Shown: in pieces, positions 22,947 through 34,991 of the stretch | Numbering within the stretch: the first letter of the stretch is position 1 | How the letters are laid out: each line of letters starts with the position of its first letter | DNA from: Cladosporium sp. IMV 00045 | Lineage: Eukaryota; Ascomycota; Dothideomycetes; Cladosporiales; Cladosporiaceae | DNA: 64,000 nt | NCBI GenBank assembly: GCA_001931905.2 | Contig: MSJI02000489.1 | Coordinates: forward strand, 1-64,000 | Direction of reading: 5' to 3' | The notes under the pieces: generated by a model | What the model saw: only the letters and a program-made list of their open reading frames with translations | Database searches by the model: none | Told to the model about the DNA's origin: nothing | Translations under genes and position numbers: made by a program

Positions 22947-23769
22947 TTAGCGACCCCCAACCGCATAAGTCTCACCATACAACGCATCCCATTCCTCGTC
23001 TCCATCTCCCCCATCATCCAACGACACCTCCTGCATCTCCCCCCTAGCCCCATCAGCGCTCTCAATCACCTCCCTCATCACGATCGTCTCCTCACGCTGC
23101 TCACCCGCTACAGGCGGACCCTGCGATAGCCTCCTCTCCCTCTCCGCTCTCGCTCCCCTACCATAACTCTCCCCCAACCTTGCGAGCAGAGGAAACCGCT
23201 GCCTCAGGCTCCGCATCGCATCCTCGAAACTCGCCGTGTGCGTCATCCAACCTACGTCCTCGGCGACGAGCCGCAACGCGAGTTCAAGGTACATGCCCGT
23301 CAGTCCGAGCGCTTGTAGCGCTGCGCGCTGGGTGGCGAGGGTTGTTTGCTGGATTGATCCTGGAGGTGGTGGTGTTGGTTCGTGGTAGATTTGCTGACTT
23401 GTATCCTTTTGAGGGTTCGGCCTTGTTAGCATGTGGCGTTGACCGAGTGTCTAGCGATGTACGCTAGCTAGCTGAAAGAGACACCTCGATCGGAGCGAGA
23501 GGATGGATACAAACCTCGGGCACGTCGGCGGCTTCTTCTGTGAGACCGACCCAGCCGTCGTTCGGGTCTTCGACGTCTACGAATAAGGGCTGGGTCGTGT
23601 TATCCTCATCGGTGCTCGGTGTCGACTCGGTGTCGGTAGCAGAAGTTCCCAAGTAAGCAGCGGCAGCCTGTCTGATGTTGCGAGTGCGTGATTCGACGTA
23701 GCGACCGAAGCGGCTCAGTTCTTCCGTTGCGCTGGTGGTAGCCGGGGCTGATGGTTGTTGCGAAGACAT
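22947..23769 (-). CDS. Conserved-looking protein of unknown function
   Basis: Two minus-strand exons, 23769-23485 and 23405-22947, encode 247 residues. The intron is 79 nt from GTGTCT to AAAAG. The N-terminal third has ELSRFGRYVESRTRNIRQAA, a likely amphipathic helix, then an acidic linker (VDVEDPNDGWVGLTEEA). The middle is helical (TTLATQRAALQALGLTGMYL, EDAMRSLRQRFPLLARLG), and the C-terminus is acidic (LDDGGDGDEEWDALYGE). There is no signal peptide, membrane segment or Cys cluster. Not recognised. It is convergent with the membrane protein gene, with only about 250 bases between them. Confidence 0.72.
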
Positions 23770-24422
23770 GATAATATCAAGAGTGGCGTGACGTTCAAGC
23801 TTAGGTGTTGCAAAGTGGGAGTTTTGGGCGTATGCTTGACATCGTACGGATGGGCATGAAGCCTTTGATCGAGGATATGTTGTTGAGTGTTGTTGCAATC
23901 ACTGGCTCGAGTACTTCGGTTATGAATGGTATTCTGAGAGGAATAGAATGGAGGAGGAGGCCCGCGCGCCAAGAGCTTTCACGTGATGACCATTATGCGC
24001 CTCAGGCTTGGTTCACTTGTGATGACACATACAGCAAAGCGGCTGAGGCCGCCTTCCTAAAATGATTGCATGCTGGGACTTAAGAAAGGTGAAGCGAGCA
24101 TTGCGTGAAAGGCTCTGATCGAATGTGAGCAAAGGCTGGTGAGCCATAATACATAGAAGCGGGTGCACTTGCTATTCTTCTTCATAGGTTTTGCTGCCTT
24201 GTCGCCAGATCTTGAACGTATCGCACGTCCGCCTAATCCATCATGTCTTCGTAGCCAGTATAAGAACACCCTTCCGGACCCTCTTTAGGAATTCGATGAT
24301 TCCAACAATGTCAACAGGAAGAAAATCAGATATCAAAAATAAAGCAGTCATTTCTCGCAAGCAGTTGTAAGCGCATAGCTCTGCCCATCGGGCGTTGTTT
24401 CGCAGACACCAACGATGTCAGC
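23770..24422. other. Spacer upstream of the 22947-23769 gene
   Basis: Promoter of one minus-strand gene and 3' flank of the next. Nothing else seen. Confidence 0.5.
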
Positions 24423-25494
24423 CTACCCTTGCGCATTCGATGGGTTGCCATCTGGAGCACGTGCGTTTTCGCCGTCTGCAGATGAGCGCATCGCTGAGTA
24501 ATCAGCTGGTAAGCCATATGATGAATATCGTTGACGCAGGGCATCAATGTGGTCGCTCCAAGTCCCGGCCTCTGCAGGTGCTTCCCGTTGAGACGTGCTC
24601 AGGGCGCCTGATACAGGTGGGAGTTGCGCGCCATGTCGTTGTGTTCCTTGGCCGTGGTCTTTGTCGGAGATAGCGCTTTCGCGATGCGCAAGTCGCTTTC
24701 GAGATGGAGGTGGTGATGACGATGTCTCTTTGTTGCTTTTCAGAAGCTCCGACTGCAGATTGAGAATATACTCACGCAGCTGGTGATTTTCCTCCTGGAG
24801 GCTGCGGAAGTCATTTTCCATCGATTCGAATTGTTTGACTTTCTCCTCGAGCTCCCTGATGTAACCTTCCTTTCTCTGGCGGAACGCCCGCTGTGGTCAA
24901 ATTAGCAAATGATTATACAAGAATCACAGCTTCATCAGTTTCATTTACCTGTGCCGCCCGATTTTGTGCAGCGCGCTTGCTGGTCGACAATTCCCGTTTG
25001 CTTTTCCGCGCTTCCGCGCTCAGGCTATCTTCGCCGGCGTTATCGTTAGACATGTTTCCGTACGAGCTCTGTTGGGAGCCTGTGACGCTTGAATCCTGAG
25101 TCCCGTGCGGACTGGCAGATCCAGAAGTCTGGTTTTGCTGCTCGGAAGCGTGTGTTGGAGCTGGTGGTTGAGGCGGATATGACTGCGATGGTGTCTCTGC
25201 CGGTCGTTGGCCAAAGAAGCGATCTCTTATTTCTTTGACCTTTTGGTCTTAACACAGATGTAGAGTCAGCATGTGGATTACGTTACGCAAGGCGTGCAAC
25301 TACGCGCTGGGTCACTGACTGTAGTCTGCCATATCGACATCTTGAGACGGCTCCTAGATACGGCGTTAGGTCAGCGGTAGTTACAGCGAGGTGCGTACTC
25401 TTCCTGCGCGCAAGGGCGAAAGGCCGTCCCGGCATCCGGGGCGCATATGCCGGGTATCTGAGCTTACCTGAGCAGCAGCAGCAGCGTGTTGCAT
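24423..25494 (-). CDS. kapC: KapC-like bZIP transcription factor
   Basis: Four minus-strand exons, 25494-25468, 25353-25320, 25247-24949 and 24890-24423, encode 275 residues. The first exon is only 27 nt (MQHAAAAAQ). The basic region ELSTSKRAAQNRAAQRAFRQ, residues about 105-125, is the AP-1/Pap1-type DNA contact with the Asn-x-Ala-Ala-Gln-x-Ala-Phe-Arg pattern. The zipper follows at once (GYIRELEEKVKQFESMENDF, EENHQLREYILNLQSELL). The combination of this basic region with the following NYQLREYI-like zipper is close to Aspergillus KapC, a bZIP regulator named from penicillin promoter work. Flanks are Gln/Ser-rich and disordered. It probably acts in the nucleus; target genes are unknown. An intron splits the basic region between Gln and Arg. 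The assignment to KapC rather than another Yap-type factor is from memory of the family. Confidence 0.8.
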
Positions 25495-28245
25495 CGTGTC
25501 CAAGATAGATCACCTTGCGGTGTGCAGCGCTGCGCTAGAAATGATCGACAGGTATTCTCGCTGGGCGCGACTCTCCGTCACCGGCTACTCGTTGCAATGT
25601 GCTGACCCTTCTCTTTGTAATCAATCAATCTGCAGCAGGCCGGTGCGCGCGCGATATATAGCCAGCGGACAAAGGCAAATGCGGTGTGAGAAGAGCTGGG
25701 GTCACTGGCGGTTAAGATGGTCGCGCGATGAGTCGATGGACGGTAGCAGAGGCGACGTTGCCGGATTGAGCCTGCATGCAATAGGCAGATCAGTATTGGC
25801 TGGTATGGCCCTACCGCCGACGGCCGGCGCAAACATGGTGGGAGCAGCGTGTCAACTTACTGATGCGTTACCAAAAACCAACAGCGGCGAGGTCAAGTCT
25901 CCAACTCTTATGTCAGCAGGACCGGAGCCACAAGCCAAGCTGCGGCAGCGCACCCGGCCGATTGTGGAGGTGGAGATGTGGTTGTTGGCGAGAAGCGGAC
26001 CCTGGATCTTGGGAGAGTTGGGAGGTGTTGGTGTCCGAGCTTGTTTTGTAGGCAGGAGATACCTTCTTCAAGATACTACTATACCAACCATTTTCATGCC
26101 TTTATACATTACCGTGGAAAGAACGTTCTCAATATTCCCTCTATCAAAGGCCTTTTCATAATTCTTGTCTCAGCTCGTACTGCATTCCAAATCCGGTATG
26201 CTAACCTCACCGAATCCTTGCCACTTCCGCACACCGTCCGTCCATCCGGTGCCTCCGAAGACAAAACATCTTAAACTCCAATTAATAAGCAACTTGACCG
26301 AGGCTGACTCTTCGTGGGCGAGTGGAAGATCAGATAAACCCGTTTACACTGTTTTCGGTCAGTGGTTGAGACCGTCTTACATCCTTCAGCGGTTGTTGCA
26401 GGGTGCATGCATATTACATGACTGGCACGTTTCCGTTCAATTCTATTACATGCCAAACCTCTTGTTGAAAGCACGACCTGTCCGGCATCGCCAGGTGTCC
26501 CTATCTATCACACCGTGTTGAGGTGTTGGTGCTGGAATGAAAACCAATCGGAGATCTTTGTCAGCCTGACGGTAGTAGTCATCGACACATGGTATCACCT
26601 ATGCTGATCGCCTGACAAGTAAGCTAGGTCGACCACAACTAGGGCAGATCGGATGATCCCCCATGTCATGATTTGCTGGCACATGTTATGTTTTTGTGTA
26701 GCCACAAAAACACGAGCTCACTTACACCGGCCAAAAGCAAAGCCCTGAGTTCGCTGGACAGATTCACGACCTTCTCCGTGATCGCTGGGTCATGAAAACT
26801 TGCTTGAAGCGTTGAATTGCTTACCTGGGTCGCGTCTGGATGTGCGAGACAGTGTGAATTCGTCCACATCTCCCGTGAAGAGAAACCCTGGCGTCTGTCC
26901 ATCCCAGACGGTGTGGGATGGCTGACTGTTTAGCCCTCGTATCCATTTGACACCACCAAATCTCACGAGGGACAGATTGCTACCCTCTTGTGGCAAGATA
27001 TGACACCCAAATGATTGACAGTCAACCACGACGAAACGGGAGTGGACTTCCACCGTTTAACTCTACGAAAAAGCTGCCACGATCATTCAACGACCACGAT
27101 GGTGACCAGAGACGAGCGAGAACATATTTCTCCGTTCACCAGCATCATGCTACGCTACTTCGCGACACGAACTAACCTCGACAACATCATTTCTGTCTAA
27201 TGTTCGGGCTCGATAATCCCGAGCTCTCCAATTATCATTATCCACAACCAGCCCACCAGCCGCAATAGCCGCCTTAGGCATCACTTGCTGGGATCAGGGC
27301 AGTCCACTATCAAGTACTTCTATACCGATAACAGATAGTGCTGTCCTCCACCCAAACGCGCAAAGCGGTGAAGGCGTGAGACAATTCTCTTACGTCAATC
27401 GATCAGTCCACCAGGGCTTGCTAATTCTGACAAAGCTGGACACGAGAAAACTCTCGACTTTTCTCGTAGATCGTCGTTTGAGATGACTGTGGTCGTCGTT
27501 GCGATCTCCTGATATACGAACAGGTGTGGGATGTTGCAGCCCCTTGCCACGTTGTCGGTGAGACGTGCTGGAAAGCCACAGCCGCAACATCACCTGTGGC
27601 TCGTAAGAGTATGCGACGCATGATTACGCATAATCTGTGCTGCAGCTTTGATAACCTGATGTCTCGTTTACCACTGATAATCACCAAAGCACAACATCCT
27701 CGGTTTCTCGGCCCAGAGGTAAACAACCATGTCAACAAAACCAATACTTGATACTCTCTACACGTAAGCAGGGTAAGGACACTTAAAGCGTATGGCTGCA
27801 GAAGATGGGCTCGACAGACAGACCTCACACAGTTTCTGATCGCTTCCAGAAAGCACTTTCTACACGAGATAAGTGATCCCATACACCCGACTTCTTTTTC
27901 TCGCCTACTTGCAAAGATCCATCGATGGAACAATCACTCGGCCTGGTTCCGGGAAGCATGAGTATCGAAGCTATTAGAGTCGAAAGATGTTTCTTCGGTA
28001 CTAATAGATCTTCAGATCTTGAAAGAAATTACACTAGTTGAACTGCCTGAGCATTAAGTCTCCCCTCCAAACCCACCCAATCATACAGATCTACACGCGT
28101 CATGCGCAGCAGCCAGCCGCCGTCGCATTTTATGTCACCAACGGCTTTACGCGCGCATTCATCCCCTCTCAGGCCCCACGTCCTCTGTGCCTCCTCTGTG
28201 CCTTTTTCGATCACGATGGCTCCGCGACTAGGAACGGAGACGCGT
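25495..28245. other. Intergenic spacer, no gene supported
   Basis: About 2.7 kb between the bZIP gene and the small GPI protein. Open frames are short and unlike any protein I know. The first several hundred bases should include the 5' region of the bZIP gene. No RNA gene was recognised. Confidence 0.45.
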
Positions 28246-28689
28246 CTAGATGAACAAAGCAGCACCGGCCATCGCAGCAGCACCCACGTACGGAACAGCA
28301 GTCGCCATCGCGAAGCTGTCAGAAGTGGTGTTGTTGTCGTCATCGTCGCCGTCCTCATCATCGTTACCGCTCATGCTTCCGGCAGGGTTGCCAGTGGGGA
28401 AATTGCCAATCGAAGTGGTCGACGGCGCATTCGGGTCGCTGCCGGTGTAGGTTGCGATGGTCATGTTGTTGGAGTTTGTCGTGTAGACGTAGCCGCTCTG
28501 GAGGTTGACGTCGGAGGTCATGGCGCTTTGCATCGAAGTGCTGGTAGACATGGTGCTGGATTCGGTGGTGCTAGTGCTGCTGGCCATCATCGAGGAGGTG
28601 CTGCAGTCGTTGGAGTTGTCGTCATTCTCGTCGCAGTCGGCGGCTACGAAGGCGGCGAAGCCGAGGACGAGGAAATTGGTGAGCTGCAT
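28246..28689 (-). CDS. Small secreted GPI-anchored Ser/Thr-rich protein
   Basis: Single exon, 147 residues. MQLTNFLVLGFAAFVAADC is a signal peptide. The mature part begins with two Cys in a Glu/Asn/Asp-rich stretch and continues as Ser/Thr/Met-rich low-complexity sequence, with an Asp-rich run (GNDDEDGDDDDNNT) before the tail. The end, AVPYVGAAAMAGAALFI, is a GPI-attachment signal. It should sit in the wall or plasma membrane. No domain is recognised, and it could be a structural mannoprotein. It is small and fast-evolving in appearance, and lies at the left edge of the damaged accessory block. Confidence 0.75.
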   Translation of the reverse strand: MQLTNFLVLGFAAFVAADCDENDDNSNDCSTSSMMASSTSTTESSTMSTSTSMQSAMTSDVNLQSGYVYTTNSNNMTIATYTGSDPNAPSTTSIGNFPTGNPAGSMSGNDDEDGDDDDNNTTSDSFAMATAVPYVGAAAMAGAALFI

Positions 28690-30194
28690 GGTGTGGGTTT
28701 TCGTGCTTTGTACGGTTGGTGATTGATGGAGTGACTTTGTGCAAGAAATATGAATGCGAGTAAAGATTGGAAAATTGTTGGTTTGGATGATACTGATGGA
28801 TTAGACGGGAATTTCGATGGCTTTATAGCATAACATGCCTGCCATGGCGCCTATGGCACGTCCACCGCCTTCCCTCCTGTTTTCCAAGAACGTGGAAATA
28901 AGGTCTTTTTGCTCCGCGCAGCTACTTCCGGTGACGACAAGTCGAAGTATACATGATCCAAGGCTGAAGGAGCCGCAAAGGTCTAGGATATGTCGCGAGC
29001 AGCCTGAGCCGCGCTCTTAGCGTAGTGATTCGATGCGAAGCGCGTGATCTAATGATAATGAATCAGCGCATACCCCGACATTGGATTTCGAGAGAAGGCG
29101 AGCCGTGGCAGTGGAGATAAAATTCCTATGCCGTAGCTACAATCAGGCAGATCTGGAAATTGGTAAACGGTTTGACACGCCAGGAAGTAATGCCAGGCAC
29201 GCGGTGAGTGGGTGGTGAAATTGATGATTACCTCAATGCCCGTCAAGCCTTGAATTTGGCGTCTAGACGTTCAAATAGCGTCCGCGGCGGCCCAAGAACA
29301 TCATCTAAGTTTCGGCACGATTCATGGAGTGTGGTGACAAGCTTTGCAAAATGTTGCATCTGTACAGATCCAGCTCTGGGCGAATCCCCGCTACCCGGTG
29401 TCAAAGAAAGCTGGAGGCGGCATCCTTCAAAGGATGTAATAGGACGCAGGTGGTACACGACGATCACTTGGCTTTCCTGTCTAGAAACCGATGGCTTTCA
29501 CTTTCCATGATGGAGAGTGTTCTTGGTCCAAAATCACTGCATGTCGCTTGTGGGGCTTTCTGAATGTCTGAAGTAGTTTTTTGGCAATCGCTCGGGTCAT
29601 AGCTACAAGAGACAATATCGACCATCTAGCGAGATGTTAGTCAAGACATATCCAGACCGCATTGTAGCGCTTCAGACTCCACGGAAGGTCTTGTGGACTG
29701 AACCAAACACAAGCGTTGCAGCGAATGGGTTTGAAATAGGGCGTTAAAGGGAGGGGCACCCCTTCAGCAGCGTCGGAGACAGCATTGTCCCAAATCGGAG
29801 AGAGCACAGTGTGATGCGAGGTGGTAGCCTCGTAGGGCTCTAGGATCGAAGGAAACGGTTTCAAAGGTGTGTCTCGATCCGACTTCCGAGGAGTTCCGAG
29901 CAGCGGCGTAGACACGGCAGACGTGCAAGATCAGAGCGGCACAAAACTCCCTACCACTATCTCCTAGTCCGAACGACTGGCTGCTTGGCTGTAATGATGA
30001 CGATTAATCATTCTAAGATAATGTTGTTTGCATTCGACGAATGTTGTATATCAAGGTTTGCAACACTAGATCCCGACTTGATGCTGGGCGGCTGTAGCAG
30101 AACCGTTCTTCCAATCCATCCAGCCAGATTCGAATCGCCTCTTGATCAACCTCATTGACACGGCTTCATCACATTGTGATATCTTGTTCTTCCC
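28690..30194. other. Gene-poor spacer
   Basis: Start of the accessory block. Frames such as 29637-29915 minus have no recognised content. Nothing else seen. Confidence 0.45.
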
Positions 30195-30265
30195 ACATAT
30201 GACCAAAGGTCAGTGAAAACTGAGCGTTCTCTACAAAATCTTTAATGTCATCTTTCGTTTACAAT
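30195..30265 (+). pseudogene. Truncated 5S rRNA copy with shared tail
   Basis: Bases 30195-30234 match the first 40 bases of the 5S gene at 46668 (acatatgaccaaaggtcagt against acatacgaccataggtcagt), with several transition-type changes. The match then stops, and the next 30 bases instead resemble the tail of the second truncated copy at 36513. The internal control region of 5S genes is missing, so this copy should not be transcribed by RNA polymerase III. Confidence 0.75.
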
Positions 30266-30564
30266 TACAAGATCTTTAATATATACTTCACATGATGCTA
30301 AAAAGGACTGGAACCGTGCGAAAACTGGCCGGCCTCGATTAAATTCGAGTTGGCTATGTAAAGAAAGACAATACTTGCAGTCCTATTCCGACAGCCTTGT
30401 TACTTTTGTCATAGTTTCAAAATGTTTCACTGCCAATCCTCGATTCTCGATGCTTGACTATTGCTTGCGACTTCCGGACTTCAACCCCTGGGTTCCGGCT
30501 TCGTTCGAAGTTCAGCAATCTGAAAGTGCAAGCCCAAGGCACCAATTTCACATCTCGTATATAC

Positions 30565-31366
30565 TCAATACAACTGCCTGGTCGGAAGCTCGTGTGGCTC
30601 TCTTGTGGGCACTTCCACCGGCGCTGCTGCTACTTGATAGCGTTCAGGTTTTTGCTGATATGCGGTATTGCATTCTGGATATTCAGGCGGATGCCAGGCA
30701 GTCTTCTTCTCTCGCCTACGCCGGTTATGGCGCCACAGGCAGACTGCCGCTGCACTAAGCAGCAGTGCGACAGCTGTTCCCACCCCGACCCCTACACCGA
30801 TAGCGGTGCTGTTACTCGATGTGTCGGACGCAACGGCCGCTGCTGTCGGTGATGCCGTAGGTATAGTCGATGTTTCTGTGCTCGCCTCATCCAATGAAGT
30901 CGCTGCGGTGCTTGAGCTGGTGGATGACGATATTTTTGTCGAGCTGGCTGATATCGATGTCGAGCTCGGGCTGGGCAAGGGGCGGATGTAGAACTCTTCG
31001 CTGAAAAACCCTCCGAGTCTTCGATCATCAAGACCGCCGTGGGTATCCACTGCTCTGAGCGCAAATGGCGTCGTTGAAAAATCACTGCAGATATCGGTGT
31101 TGCAGTTCGGTGGTAAAGCACAATTGACAACCCAGTCTTTCGAGTTATTTGGAATTCCCACTGTGCAGCTCTGTCAGTACGCACACAGACCAGCACCAAA
31201 AGCAGTTGCACATACTTGCAATGAGACATTGCCGATCAGCCAATTCAACAGACCTGTTCCCACGCCAGATGTAGTACAGGTTGATGTTCGTGTACGATGA
31301 TTCCCATTGGATTACGATGGAATTACCCTGATCGAACATGGCTCCACCCGGCGGAAACATAAACAT
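30565..31366 (-). CDS. KRE9/KNH1-like wall membrane protein, probably N-truncated
   Basis: Two minus-strand exons, 31366-31216 and 31160-30565, encode 248 residues if begun at the first Met. The opening segment (FMFPPGGAMFDQGNSIVIQW) and SYTNINLYYIWRG resemble the start of the mature Ser-Thr-rich KRE9/KNH1-like domain of fungal wall proteins, and FALRAVDTHGGLDDRRLGGF with FFSEEFYI closes that domain. A Ser/Thr stalk and one membrane helix (AIGVGVGVGTAVALLLSAAA, about 155-180) follow, then a basic cytosolic tail. A signal peptide is expected just before FMFPP and none is found: the frame reaches a stop near 31443 after residues that look unlike a leader. The adjacent plus-strand gene is cut at the same place, so this end was likely lost in a rearrangement. 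It may still be transcribed. Confidence 0.65.
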
Positions 31367-32496
31367 CCCAGTTTCCGAGATGTTGCGATCCGAAGTATCC
31401 GAAAGTGCTGAAGTCGTGGGCGCTCGTCGACGTGAGTCCCGACATCAAGGAGAATGATCCGGACTTTGAGCTTTACCGACGCCTGCGTAAAGACGGGAGA
31501 TTGTCTCTGGATTCATCAGAGCTCGCAGGCTCGCCCGACAAATTTGCAATCAAAACTGGGAAAGCGGAGAACCCAGGCTGGAAGCTCGATAAGTGGAAGT
31601 TCTTACCTATGGTGAATAAGACACTATACGAGCGACCGAACATGAAGTGGTACGTCTTTATGGAGGCCGACTCGTTCTTACTCGGGTCTATGCTACAGCA
31701 ATACCTCGCCACATTAGACTCGACAAAACCCGTTTATGCTGGAAAGCAGATGCTTATTGGTGATGATTTGTTCGCACACGGTGGTTCAGGATTCGTTGTC
31801 TCGCAGCTAGCTCTACGAACAGTGGTCGATTATTACACGGCACACAAAGCTGAGATCGAAAAATTTACTGCTGGACACTGGGCTGGCGATTGTGTGCTTG
31901 GGAAGGCCTTCACCGATTCCGGCGTGCCTTTTACCAATGCGTGGCCGGCCTTTCAAGTTGATTATCCAGGCCTTGTACAATACACGCGAGCGGATGCTCG
32001 CGCTAACGACGAGAAGTCGCGCTTATGGTGTGGTACTCCCATATCTTACCATCACATGTCTGCCGCCATGGTCGAGGAGATGTGGAATTTCGAAAAGAAC
32101 TGGTCGGCTGTACATAATGCAGTAAGCAGAACGGCCATCGAATCCCAATGTGTACATAAGCTAAACCATGATTCATAGGATACCGAAACATTTCGACATA
32201 GGGACGTCTTCGCTACCCTTATCATGCCTCAAATGATGACACCACGCACGGGCTGGGATAATTTGAGCGACCAGGAAGATGGAACAATTTCTTCCGTTGA
32301 CGAGTGCAGAGCGCGGTGCATTGCACAACCGGAGTGCAAGCAGTACTCTTTTGATCAGGATCGAATATGCCGGACGAACATAGACCCGAGACTTGGGAAA
32401 GCTGCTCAGGGGGTCACATCAGGATGGATAGAGGACCGTGTAAGGATGTTTCAGCAGGGTATGGCGCCTTGTGAAAACGGAAGTTGGCCTTTTTGA
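31363..32496 (+). pseudogene. Fringe/GT31-like glycosyltransferase, 5' part missing
   Basis: Exons 31363-32121 and 32179-32496 stay open and in phase across a 57-nt intron. The sequence is the middle and end of a fungal glycosyltransferase of the fringe type: WKLDKWKFLPMVNKTLYER, then WYVFMEADSFLL with an Asp-containing motif standing for DxD, then FAHGGSGFVVSQLALR and the GHWAGDCVLGKAF acceptor-site region. The second exon carries a PAN/apple-like Cys module (VDECRARCIAQPECKQYSFD). Homology begins at about 31419; the usual membrane anchor and first 150 or so residues are absent, a TAA closes the frame at 31360, and there is no suitable ATG nearby. The catalytic half is intact, so the damage is a clean 5' loss rather than general decay. 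Confidence 0.75.
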
Positions 32497-34991
32497 CGCG
32501 TGTCATAACACATATGAGAAGATAAAAGAGGATGTGCGATGTATTCCAGGGCTGTGGAAAGCTACCAGAACGTTAGTCGAATCAATATAACCACGAGAGA
32601 TAGACCGTACGAGAGCCAATGCTATGAAGTAATCGTCGAGACCCAGCGCTTTTATGTACACCGCGCGACAATAGAATCTATGACACATGTCAGTTCAGAA
32701 TCGCCAGTCACCTGGTCAGAACCAACCTTGCGACTACTGTGATAGTCGAAAGGAATAACATGATAGAGGTCACTGCAATGAACATGGGCTGCTGTGAGCC
32801 ATCGCCTGCTCTTAGAATCCAAAACAGTCAATATTTGGTGGTCAGTGGCATTTTCGGTGCGGTTCCATGCACTCACACGATCTTTGGATAGTCACTCATG
32901 GCTGATGAGACCAGCAGAGCCACTTGTTGTTGTGCCGAACAGCAACGAGTTGCAGCACGATACGGATGGATGAGTTCTCCGCCGCTCTAGAGGCCTTAGA
33001 ACGATCAGAATACTAGTGCTGAGGGATCGGAGAGCTAGACTACCCAGTCCAATGGTACTTAAAACGGTGGTCTAATATCGCTTTGTAGTTATTCGATCGT
33101 CCTTCTTGAGTTCTCATACTCAGGACATACCAAGACTGACCCTTTCCAACGTAGCCCGTTCAATGGTCCGATGGGAGCGAAAGATAGTCTCTGAAACTTC
33201 ATGGACATGAAGGATGTCGGCTAGTGTAAGGATCTGCAGACTACCAGTCTCATAATCATTGGGAGCGGAAGCTGCATTGATGGCACCGTCGGAAGCTTCG
33301 GCATGTGGTCCATTGAGTAATGATAATGAGATCCTATTCCCCCTACAAAGTCATGACCGAGGTCTTGAGGGCTGTAGTTCAGTGCTTCGAGGGTCCATCC
33401 GATCGTTCATCTCATGATTGATCAATTCTCCACCCTAATCGGGACGCTGGGTCTTTTAGATCTGACCACGGATCAACGCTGTTGAGCGATCATAACGGTC
33501 GCTAAGACGCCATGCTTCCAATGCTGTCTCCTCACTGCCAGTATGATCTGGACTGCGGAGCATGAGCGCTTCAGGGTTGGGCAAACCAGGCGGATGAGCG
33601 CTGCTGCTAACAACATGGTAAATCCAGTGCGCTCAAAGTAGCCGCAGGGGCTCTTACTCCCATGCAGTAGTTTAGCCCGAGAGTGTGCTCAACGGGTCGT
33701 CCAAGGACCGAGATGCTTGCTTCGCAGTCCTCTCATGTTGAGTTGCGCCTGCGAGGTTCATTCCCGGAAGCTTCGGTGTTTATAATGTCGCCGGTCCATA
33801 TATTAAGTCTGGCCCTTGAGATTTCGGGGCAAGCACAGTATAAGGAAGGTGAACGAACGCTAGATGCCCCATCCTTGCGCAAGGACACGATCGTGCTGTG
33901 CCCTATGCAACGAAGAAGCAAATCATTTCCATGAGACCGAGAGACCGAGTTGCGGACGCAGCATCCTGGGGCACACTAGATCCTACGGAAACCAGGATAC
34001 AGGCTGACGACTCCCTGTAGCTTCTGTACATAGCAGCAAATATTGATGGACCCTCGTTCTGAGCAATGTCGGACTACTGAAAACTTCCCGTGATTTCATA
34101 TAAACGGCGACCGGCACTGTACTGCCCTCGCTACTGCAGGCAAAGAATTAACAACTCCGCAGACGATTGCGGCGTGTGTAGGGCTGTGTTCGGTTGAAAT
34201 GTGGGCACAGCATGCATGTCAATAATGTGCCAGCCACGCTTTGACAGTTGTCTCCTCTGGGGTCGCTTCTGTAGGGGAAAGCCCATCATCTCCGAGCGTC
34301 AGGTTCAATTAGCCGTTGCCATCCGATCGCGTATTCGAGCGGTCGTCAGAGTCGAATCAAAGAAGAACGTATAAAGTATTCGGCATTCGGGCACCGAGAC
34401 CGAGATCCTTCGCGTGTGGTCGTCGTCTAGTCTCGCGCAACGGCCTGAAGACGCAGGGATCTCGCTCGAGCCGGGTGGATCTAGCGGAGGCGGCAGCTCA
34501 CGCAAGATCTTCCATCTAGTTTGGGGGACGATGCCGAACTCCTAGTGCCACAAGTGTCCTTGCTCATCGGCTTGGAGCTTCGGTTAGTTCCTTGAAGCCG
34601 TCCATGTCGGTTAAGTCTCCGGATGGGGCGCTCCACCAATGAGAAGCTCCCAACGAACAGCACGGAACCGGAATCCTTCAGCACTACTTCGACGCAGGGC
34701 CCGTAAGGTCATCCATCTCTCACTACTTTGGTTGAACAAATTTACTCGGTTACGAACGAGCGAGCGAGTCTAGCGACATGACTACTATACGCATCCTGGA
34801 AAATGATAGATTGCATAGACGCGAGCCTTGGGCAAAAGTTTTTAGTACAGCACATGCTTGGGGACCCGGTAGTAGTCCAAGCTGCTGCAGAGATACTTTC
34901 CAACAAGAAGGTAGAGCCCATATAAGTCTGAAAGTGTTTCTTGAAACACTTGTTGCTTTTGATCTGGTTCATTAATATCCAAACAAACATC
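32497..34991. other. Gene-poor spacer
   Basis: About 2.5 kb with no coding frame I can support and no recognised RNA gene. The end should be the promoter of the tyrosinase gene. Confidence 0.45.

Noticed and set aside
29637..29915. 92-codon minus-strand frame starting MSTPLLGTPRKSD
   Set aside because: The first residues look protein-like, but no homology, extension or splice site supports it.
30100..30140. gattcgaatcgcc as the T-arm of a tRNA
   Set aside because: No acceptor or anticodon stem can be formed around it.
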